Shown piece after piece: positions 6,788 through 11,414 of a stretch of DNA of 11,414 nucleotides (positions are counted from its first letter, which is position 1; every line of letters begins with the position of its first letter). Source of the DNA: JAFAHD01 sp035654355 (GTDB lineage: Bacteria; Vulcanimicrobiota; Vulcanimicrobiia; Eremiobacterales; Eremiobacteraceae); NCBI GenBank assembly GCA_035654355.1, contig DASRXC010000057.1, forward strand, positions 1 to 11,414. Direction: 5' to 3'. The translations under genes were made by a program, and so were the position numbers. The notes under the pieces were generated by a model that had not been told where the DNA came from, did not search any database, and was given only the letters and a program-made list of their open reading frames with translations.

Positions 6788-7848
6788 ACTGATCGAGATC
6801 GCCGTCCAGCACGCGCTGGGCGTCTGAGATCTTGATCTCCGTCCGGTGGTCGTTGACCATCGTGTACGGCTGCAGCGTATACGAGCGGATCTGACTGCCC
6901 CATTCGATCGCGCTCTTTTTGCCGGCGAGTTGCGCCAGCTTTGCAGCTTGCTCTTCCCGGCGGCGCTGCGCGAGCTTCGCAGCTAACATCTTCATCGCGC
7001 GATTGCGATTGGCGAGCTGCGAGCGTTCGTTCTGCACGGCCACGATGATCCCGGTGGGCTTGTGCGTGATGCGGATCGCGCTCTCGGTCTTGTTGACGTA
7101 CTGGCCGCCCGCGCCGCCGCTCTTGTAGGTCTCGACCTCCAACTCGTCAGGCCGGATCTCGATCTCTTCATCACCTTCTTCGATATCGGGCGTGACATCG
7201 ACCGACGCGAACGAGGTGTGCCGCCTTTTGGCTGCGTCGTACGGTGAAATTCGGACGAGACGGTGCACGCCGCGCTCGCTCTCGAGATAGCCGTATGCGT
7301 TGCGGCCTTCGATGACGATGGTCGCGCTCTTGATGCCGGCCTCTTCGCCTTCCAGCGAATCGACGATCTCCGCGCGATAACCGTGGCGCTCGGCCCAGCG
7401 TAAATACATGCGCAACAGCATCTCTGCCCAGTCGCATGCTTCAGTTCCCCCCGCGCCCGCATGGATCGTGAGAATCGCACCGTGACTGTCGAACTCGCCG
7501 TCGAGGATGGCCGTGGTTTCTGCCGCATCCAGGTCGCTGCGCAGCCGCGCAAGCTCGCCGCTTATCTCGGCAGTAAGTGCATCGTCGGCGTCGTCGAGCG
7601 TGGCATATTCCGAAAGCTCGCTGGTGCGTTGGGCTAAAGCACGCAGCGGCTCGACCTGTGCTTTGAGGTCGGCCAGGCGCTTCATCTGCTTTTGCGCGTT
7701 TTGGGGATCGTTCCAGAAGTCGGCCGCGTGTGACTGCGTTTCGAGCGCCGCTATCTCGCGTTCTTTGCCTGCGTAGTCAAAGACGCACTTGAAGGGTCGT
7801 CAGTCGATCCTTGATGCGGTCGAGGTCAGTGTTCAATTGTTCGTTCAC
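6750..7848 (-). CDS. prfB: Peptide chain release factor 2, programmed +1 frameshift
   Basis: RF2 recognises UGA/UAA and triggers peptide release. Read from GTG at 7848, 23 codons lead to CTT TGA (7782-7777). Slipping +1 there gives GAC TAC GCA and a continuous frame to the TAG at 6750-6752, 365 residues in total, the same length as E. coli RF2. The GGQ hydrolysis motif is in GGAGGQYVNKTES (G247, G248, Q249). The codon-recognition tripeptide is S201-P202-Y203 in RISPYDAAKRRHTSF, where SPF is usual. The C-terminal IEWGSQIRSYTLQPY and DGDLDQFMLAYL are typical RF2. An in-frame ATG at 7896 would add 16 residues; I prefer GTG because it restores the family length. Expression should be autoregulated: low RF2 favours the frameshift. 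The usual AGGGGG stimulator upstream of CTTTGA is not present. Confidence 0.94.
7776..7782 (-). other. RF2 programmed +1 ribosomal frameshift site
   Basis: CTTTGAC on the minus strand is the canonical RF2 slip: CUU in the P site, in-frame UGA, then +1 reading gives GAC. The zero frame ends after 23 codons. The +1 frame gives DYAGKERE, matching the conserved residues after the E. coli shift (DYDAKKERLEE). The six bases where E. coli has AGGGGG are CAAGTG here. Confidence 0.93.
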
Positions 7849-7940
7849 GGTGGACGATTTCTGCGTGGCTGCCTTGGAATCTTTGCATGCGCTCATAGTC
7901 CGCTCGAAGGGCGTAGGCACCGCGAGGCGAATCGCGCCGC

Positions 7941-8504
7941 ATGTCGCTGGAGTTTTGGTCTACTGCTGCGACGATCGGTACATTTGTCGTCATCGCTGCG
8001 ACCGCAATCGTCGCGATCATCCAGCTTCGCCACGTCCGAGCGAGCAACCAGATCGCAGCTGTTTTGCAGATCGGCGAGGCGATCGAGGAAGAATCTGCCC
8101 AATCCGCACGCCGTTTCATCCGGGATGAGTTGGAAGGGTGGCTGCACGATTCCGAATTTCGCAAGTCCTTGCGGGCGGTACCAATCGGCACTGCGGCTCG
8201 GCCCATCGTGTTGTTAGGCAACCATTACGAGCGCCTCGGTCTTTTCGTCAAGCGCGGCATCATCGATTCGGATCTGGCTTGCGATCTTTGGTCGGCACAA
8301 GTCACGGGCGACTGGGATCGCATGGCGCCGGCACTCGCGATCATCCGCCGCAGCCAGGGCACGTCGGTGTTCGAGAATTTCGAATACTTCGTCGAAGAGA
8401 GCGACCGCTGGTTAGCGCGCAATCCCCAGGGCTCGTATCCGAAGAACCGCCCGCGACGCCCGCTCGAAGACGTGTGGCTGCGGGAGGACGAGGAGATGAG
8501 TTAG
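7941..8504 (+). CDS. Membrane-anchored DUF4760-like protein, paralogue A
   Basis: A 187-residue protein with one N-terminal membrane helix (about residues 9-28, IGTFVVIAATAIVAIIQLRH), then a soluble, largely helical domain. It is a clear paralogue of the gene at 9726. Shared elements are the MSLE start, IAATAI followed by QLRH-x-RA-x-NQI, the centre N-x-YE-x-LG-x-x-VK-x-GIID, and ENFEY near the end. The pattern resembles DUF4760-type proteins, whose function is unknown; I assign the family name from memory of the motif, not from a search. The ATG at 7941 aligns with the paralogue start; its Shine-Dalgarno is poor (GAGG 13 bases upstream). The gene is divergent from prfB (92 bases to the prfB GTG) and begins the rightward run. 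Confidence 0.78.
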   Translation: MSLEFWSTAATIGTFVVIAATAIVAIIQLRHVRASNQIAAVLQIGEAIEEESAQSARRFIRDELEGWLHDSEFRKSLRAVPIGTAARPIVLLGNHYERLGLFVKRGIIDSDLACDLWSAQVTGDWDRMAPALAIIRRSQGTSVFENFEYFVEESDRWLARNPQGSYPKNRPRRPLEDVWLREDEEMS

Positions 8505-8566
8505 ACTGTCAGCTCTGCATCTGGGTGCAGGCGCTGCCCGGTCCTGATTAAGAAGAGAACCGCGCG

Positions 8567-9184
8567 GTGAAGAAAGTCTGGAATTTCGTCATGGGCCGGC
8601 TGCTCGCCGGCATGATCATCCTCATCCCTATTTACCTCGCCATTTTGTTGCTGCTCAAAGCGTCACAGTCTCTCGGAGCTCTGCTGAAACCGCTCGCGAA
8701 GTTCATACCGGACATCTTGCCCTTCGAAACGGACCTTTCGCTCCTCTTGGCGCTGGTGGCGTGCTTCCTCGTCGGCCTCGCGGTTCGAACACGCTGGGGG
8801 CAATCGCTGTGGGAGAAGATCGAAGCTGCCATTTTCCAGCGAGTGCCGGGCTACGAGCTGTTCCGAGGGCTCATGCAACGATTGAGCGGATCAGCTCGAG
8901 ATCAAGCGTGGAGGCCGGCGCTCGCCGAGATCGAGGATGCGCTGGTGCCGGCCTTCATCATCGAAGAGCTTAACGATGGGCACCTCGCAGTTTTCGTGCC
9001 GTCGATACCGACACCGCTCGCAGGGGCGGTCTACATCCTTGTCCCCGAGCGCGTGCATCCGCTCGACGTACCGTTCACGAAGATGCTTTCGACGGTTTCG
9101 CGCTGGGGATCGGGCTCTAAAGACCTTTACGCTGCCATGGAAAAAGCAAAACCAACCGAAAGCTCCGCGGTCAAAACGTCATGA
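8567..9184 (+). CDS. DUF502 family membrane protein
   Basis: A 205-residue protein of the DUF502 (COG2928) family. The family is widespread in bacteria and of unknown biochemical role; a plant relative (COV1) affects vascular patterning. Two membrane helices are visible: residues about 10-31 (LLAGMIILIPIYLAILLLL) and 57-76 (LSLLLALVACFLVGLAV). A conserved soluble part follows, with IFQRVPGYELFRGLMQRL (about 89-107), VFVPSIPTPLAGAVYILVPERVHPLD (about 143-168) and a final Ser/Thr-rich tail. The start is GTG at 8567 giving MKKVWNFVMGRLLAG; an AAGAAGAGAA stretch ends 7 bases upstream as a weak ribosome site. The 62 bases separating it from paralogue A hold no clear signal. Confidence 0.9.
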   Translation: MKKVWNFVMGRLLAGMIILIPIYLAILLLLKASQSLGALLKPLAKFIPDILPFETDLSLLLALVACFLVGLAVRTRWGQSLWEKIEAAIFQRVPGYELFRGLMQRLSGSARDQAWRPALAEIEDALVPAFIIEELNDGHLAVFVPSIPTPLAGAVYILVPERVHPLDVPFTKMLSTVSRWGSGSKDLYAAMEKAKPTESSAVKTS

Positions 9185-9220
9185 TCTTTGGTTTGCACGT
9201 CACATGTTGGAATGAGGCCG

Positions 9221-9640
9221 ATGGCTTCGTGGCGTGACGTGCGGCGAATCGCGCTTTCGTTTCCGGGAACAAGTGAGACGTCTTCGCACGACCATCGAGC
9301 GTGGTCCGTCAACGATAAGTTCTTTGTGTGGGAGCGGCCCTTGCGTGGCTCTGATCGAAAAGCGCTTGGCGCGAAGGCACCAACCGGCGAGATCTTAGGA
9401 GTGCGAACCGACGGGCTCGAAATGAAGGAGGCGTTGCTCGCAAGCAAGCCGCGCGTATACTTTACGACCCCTCACTTCGATGGATATCCGGCCGTGCTGG
9501 TTCGGCTCGAGCGCATCAACGTGAAAGAATTGACTGACGTGACACGCGAGGCGTGGCTCTCGCGCGCCCCAAAGCGCGTAGCTGACGCATTCTTGAAGAA
9601 AAAAGCACCGTCCGAGCGGGCCGCAAAAAAACACAAATAG
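9221..9640 (+). CDS. MmcQ/YjbR family protein
   Basis: A small cytoplasmic protein of 139 residues from this start. The beginning WRDVRRIALSFPGTSE and later FFVWERPL, PRVYFTTPHFDGYPAVLVRLERI and AWLSRAPKRVADAFL follow the MmcQ/YjbR (CyaY-like fold) pattern. The family is often annotated as DNA-binding, but its real role is unsettled. The last 15 residues are very basic (KKKAPSERAAKKHK). Start choice is uncertain: TTG 9188, ATG 9212 and ATG 9221 share the frame. I chose 9221 because the family usually begins a few residues before the conserved W. The GAGG at 9214-9217 is only 3 bases away, so 9212 remains possible. The gene starts within 40 bases of the DUF502 stop. Confidence 0.85.
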   Translation: MASWRDVRRIALSFPGTSETSSHDHRAWSVNDKFFVWERPLRGSDRKALGAKAPTGEILGVRTDGLEMKEALLASKPRVYFTTPHFDGYPAVLVRLERINVKELTDVTREAWLSRAPKRVADAFLKKKAPSERAAKKHK

Positions 9641-9715
9641 GTTCCTACGCGCGGCCATCCAAGGTGCCCCACGAGGACGGCTGTCTGATTCTTGTCGGGG
9701 CCGCCTGCCGTGGTT

Positions 9716-9720
9716 GGAGG
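9716..9720 (+). promoter_or_regulatory. Shine-Dalgarno fixing the start of paralogue B
   Basis: GGAGG lies 5 bases before ATG 9726. It shows that the upstream in-frame TTG at 9714, which would overlap this site, is not the start. Confidence 0.8.
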
Positions 9721-9725
9721 TCGCC

Positions 9726-10325
9726 ATGTCGCTCGAATTGGTCAATACATTTGGGACGCTGCTCACGGTCGCCATCATCGCCGCGACTGCTATCGCCGCC
9801 ATGGTGCAATTGCGACACCTGCGCGCAGGCAATCAGATCAACGCCATGCTCAGCATCAGCAATCAGTTCGATGCAAAAGAGTTCCGCGACGCGGTCAATC
9901 TTGTTAGTAGCAAACTGAAGTCCACGTTCCAAGATCCCGCGTACCGCGAATATGTGGCGGCGCGCAACCGTCGAATGCCTCTTCCAGACGTACCCGAGGA
10001 CTATCGCGCTGTAGCTGAAGCGGCGAATCTCGTCGGCAATACCTACGAAGAGCTGGGGATTTTAGTCAAGAAAGGCATTATCGACCGCGAGATTTTCCTC
10101 GATCGCTATTCATGGGTGATCATGGGCGCATGGGATCACCTCGTCGATGTGGTCGGCTGGGCACGCGCGGTCACAAACGAACCGAGGATCTGGGAGAACT
10201 TCGAATACCTCACCGTCATCGCCCAAGACTTCGCGAACGAAAACCGCAGCACGTACCCGCTTGGCATGCGACGATTGGAGACCCCGTGCCCGTGGCCCGT
10301 GCCGCCGATGCCGGCGACAGCGTGA
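9726..10325 (+). CDS. Membrane-anchored DUF4760-like protein, paralogue B
   Basis: A 199-residue protein with an N-terminal membrane helix (about 10-28, LLTVAIIAATAIAAMVQLRH) and a soluble helical domain. It shares with the gene at 7941 the MSLE start, IAATAI-A-x2-QLRH-x-RA-x-NQI, N-x-YEELGILVKKGIID, the W-x2-WD pattern and WENFEYL. Paralogue B has a longer middle (AYREYVAARNRRMPLPDVPEDY) and ends in a Pro-rich tail instead of the acidic tail of A. The likely topology is a short outside or membrane N-terminus with the domain in the cytoplasm; that is inference from the RH-x-RA positive charges after the helix. Function unknown. Its stop overlaps the GTG of the dehydratase gene as GTGA (10322-10325), so the two are probably co-translated. 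Confidence 0.8.
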   Translation: MSLELVNTFGTLLTVAIIAATAIAAMVQLRHLRAGNQINAMLSISNQFDAKEFRDAVNLVSSKLKSTFQDPAYREYVAARNRRMPLPDVPEDYRAVAEAANLVGNTYEELGILVKKGIIDREIFLDRYSWVIMGAWDHLVDVVGWARAVTNEPRIWENFEYLTVIAQDFANENRSTYPLGMRRLETPCPWPVPPMPATA

Positions 10326-11275
10326 GGCCCGTGACGGAGGCCGTCGAAGCGTCAGAGGAAGCTCGGCGCAACATCGCATCGTTCGCACTGCGAACTCCTG
10401 TGGTTCCATGCCCCGCCGACTTCGACTCGGAGCTTTGGCTTAAGCTCGAGAATCTCCAACCGATCGGCTCGTTCAAGATCCGCGGCGCGGCGAATGCGAT
10501 TGCGCGCACCCCGCGAGAGCGACTGCAACGCGGTTTGCTCACCGCGTCGGCCGGCAACATGGCGCAGGGCGTCGCGTTTTGCGCGCGCCGCCTCGGCGTT
10601 AGCGCCACGATCGTCGCTCCGGACACAGCGCCGCAGACCAAGATCAGCGCGATCGAGCGCTTAGGCGGCCGCGTCATCAAAGTGCCGTTCGCAGAATGGT
10701 GGCGCACGTTTGAGACGCGTAGCTACCCCGGCATCGATGCCACGTTCATCCACGCGTTTGACGATCCCGACGTCATGGCGGGTAACGGCACGATCGCGCT
10801 TGAGCTGTTAGAGGACTTGCCGTCGTTCGACGCGGTGGTGATACCTTGAGGCGGCGGGGGCCTCTCGTGCGGCATCGCCGCGGTTTTACGCGCGCGCGCA
10901 CCATACATCAAAATCTACGCAGCTGAAATCGCAACTGCCGCTCCGCTCTCCGTATCATTAGCGGCGGGCGAGCCGCGCACCGTCGAATATACGCCTTCCT
11001 TCGTCGACGGAATTGGAAGCAAGACGGTGTTTCCTGACATGTTCGCACGCGCGAGAGACCTGTTGGACGGTTCGATCGTGGTCACTCTCGCCGAGGCGGC
11101 CGCGGCCATGAAGCTCGTGGCGGAGCGCAACCGCGTCATCATTGAGGGCGCCGCCGCGTGTGCAGTCGCGGCGGCGCTGTCAGGTCGAGCCGGTAATGGG
11201 AGAGTGGTCGCCATCATCTCCGGCGGCAACATCGATCTCGACAAGTTCGCCGGGCTGACGAGGGACCAGCGATAG
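10322..11275 (+). pseudogene. Threonine/serine dehydratase, interrupted by one in-frame TGA
   Basis: A fold-type II PLP enzyme that would deaminate threonine or serine to the 2-oxo acid and ammonia. The frame runs 175 codons from GTG 10322, meets TGA at 10847-10849, and continues in the same frame for 141 codons to TAG 11273-11275; 317 positions in all, a normal catabolic dehydratase length with no C-terminal regulatory domain. Visible are the PLP lysine K52 in GSFKIRGAANAI, SAGNMAQGVA, the phosphate-binding GGGGL immediately after the TGA, the conserved E in AAEIA, IEGAAA and the final ISGGNID. All motifs on both sides of the TGA are intact, so this is a recent nonsense mutation, a base error, or a recoded codon. 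GTG 10331 is an alternative start. The 175-residue product alone would lack the phosphate-binding loop and should be inactive. Confidence 0.85.
10847..10849 (+). other. In-frame TGA before the GGGGL loop
   Basis: The codon sits where family members usually have V, I or a small residue in P-x-GGGGL. It is flanked by ATA CCT before and GGC GGC GGG GGC CTC after. A GC stem, 10851-10856 with 10876-10881, can form just downstream, but the glycine codons make such a stem likely by chance. Confidence 0.9.
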
Positions 11276-11295
11276 CCTTGACTACCGAGGTGCGA

Positions 11296-11312
11296 TCACG
11301 GAGATTCCGTGA
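11296..11312. terminator. Perfect hairpin between convergent genes
   Basis: A 7-bp perfect stem, 11296-11302 with 11306-11312, has a 3-base loop. It lies 20 bases after the dehydratase stop and just past the stop of the putative minus-strand gene at the right edge. There is no U-tract, so it could be a weak bidirectional terminator. Confidence 0.4.
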
Positions 11313-11318
11313 CCCTCT

Positions 11319-11414
11319 TCATGGATACTCGTCGTGCCATTCCCACCACTCGTATGGTGGAGACTGCGGATAACCCGGTGGTGAGTCTTCCCAGTCTTCC
11401 TGACGGCCGAGCGC
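11319..11414 (-). CDS. Possible C-terminal tail of a minus-strand gene
   Basis: An open minus-strand frame enters from the window edge and ends at TGA 11319-11321, giving 31 residues rich in Pro, Trp, Tyr and acidic residues (for example DSPPGYPQSPPYEWWEWHDE). Such a tail is typical of the disordered end of a protein, but the stretch is short. A plus-strand frame from ATG 11321 is also open over the same bases. I favour the minus frame because a hairpin follows its stop and its third-codon positions are richer in G/C. Function cannot be assigned. Confidence 0.4.
   Translation of the reverse strand, partial: ALGRQEDWEDSPPGYPQSPPYEWWEWHDEYP

Noticed and set aside
6750..7685. Release factor 2 as a 311-residue protein starting at the ATG at 7685
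   Set aside because: The conserved frame continues upstream to the CTTTGA site and, with the +1 shift, to GTG 7848, restoring the usual 365 residues. The short form would lose the N-terminal domain.
9181..9237. ATG overlapping the DUF502 stop (ATGA) as the start of the YjbR-type gene
   Set aside because: That ATG is in a different frame and meets a TGA after 18 codons, so it cannot start the gene.
9714..9725. TTG at 9714 as the start of paralogue B
   Set aside because: The GGAGG at 9716-9720 sits inside those codons and is placed for ATG 9726, which also aligns with the MSLE start of paralogue A.
10847..10849. Genome-wide reassignment of UGA to an amino acid
   Set aside because: Several genes here end cleanly at TGA with no homologous extension, and the intact RF2 frameshift needs UGA to be a stop.
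11343..11360. 6-bp inverted repeat near the right edge as a terminator or operator
   Set aside because: It falls inside the putative minus-strand coding tail, has no U-tract, and arises from proline and tryptophan codons.
11321..11414. Plus-strand gene starting at ATG 11321
   Set aside because: It has no Shine-Dalgarno and poorer codon composition than the minus-strand frame over the same bases; the call remains open because the window ends here.
1..11414. CRISPR array, tRNA, rRNA, insertion sequence or phage genes
   Set aside because: I found no regularly spaced direct repeats, cloverleaf-like structures, transposase motifs or phage-like proteins on either strand.

Overview
The window is GC-rich bacterial chromosome with tightly packed housekeeping and hypothetical genes. 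GTG and TTG starts are common, and 4-base ATGA/GTGA overlaps are used repeatedly. I see no phage, transposon, CRISPR, tRNA or rRNA signal. The composition, the gene set (type-4 uracil-DNA glycosylase, DUF1858 protein, DUF502 protein, MmcQ/YjbR protein) and a pair of N-terminally anchored DUF4760-like proteins would fit an uncultivated GC-rich soil lineage such as Eremiobacterota/WPS-2. That placement is a weak inference, not a demonstrated result.

Layout. (1) Bases 2-172 hold the 3' end of an unrecognised plus-strand gene. (2) Bases 214-5221 hold a minus-strand five-gene run, in transcription order: family-2 glycosyltransferase, type-4 uracil-DNA glycosylase, RlmN, ABC exporter ATPase, ABC exporter permease. 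Gaps are at most 15 bases, and two junctions are 4-base stop/start overlaps. (3) Upstream of that run a small DUF1858 protein (5315-5566, minus) ends in two consecutive hairpins, the second followed by a U-tract, which should separate it from the glycosyltransferase. (4) A divergent gene (5672-6787, plus) encodes a polytopic membrane protein with an internally repeated D-x3-H...H motif. (5) It converges on, and overlaps by 38 bases, prfB (6750-7848, minus), encoding release factor 2. prfB must be read through a programmed +1 frameshift at CTTTGA and carries SPY instead of the usual SPF codon-recognition tripeptide. (6) A plus-strand run from 7941 to 11275 holds DUF4760-like paralogue A, a DUF502 membrane protein, an MmcQ/YjbR protein, DUF4760-like paralogue B, and a threonine/serine dehydratase interrupted by one in-frame TGA immediately before its PLP-binding GGGGL loop. 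(7) The right edge has a perfect hairpin and probably the C-terminal tail of a minus-strand gene.

The genes do not form one pathway. The left run combines DNA repair, rRNA modification, glycan transfer and an exporter, apparently sharing transcription. The points most worth attention are the in-frame UGA in an otherwise intact dehydratase gene, the atypical RF2 (SPY tripeptide, and a frameshift site without the usual Shine-Dalgarno-like stimulator), the duplicated histidine/aspartate motif in the membrane protein, and the pair of anchored paralogues flanking two unrelated genes.
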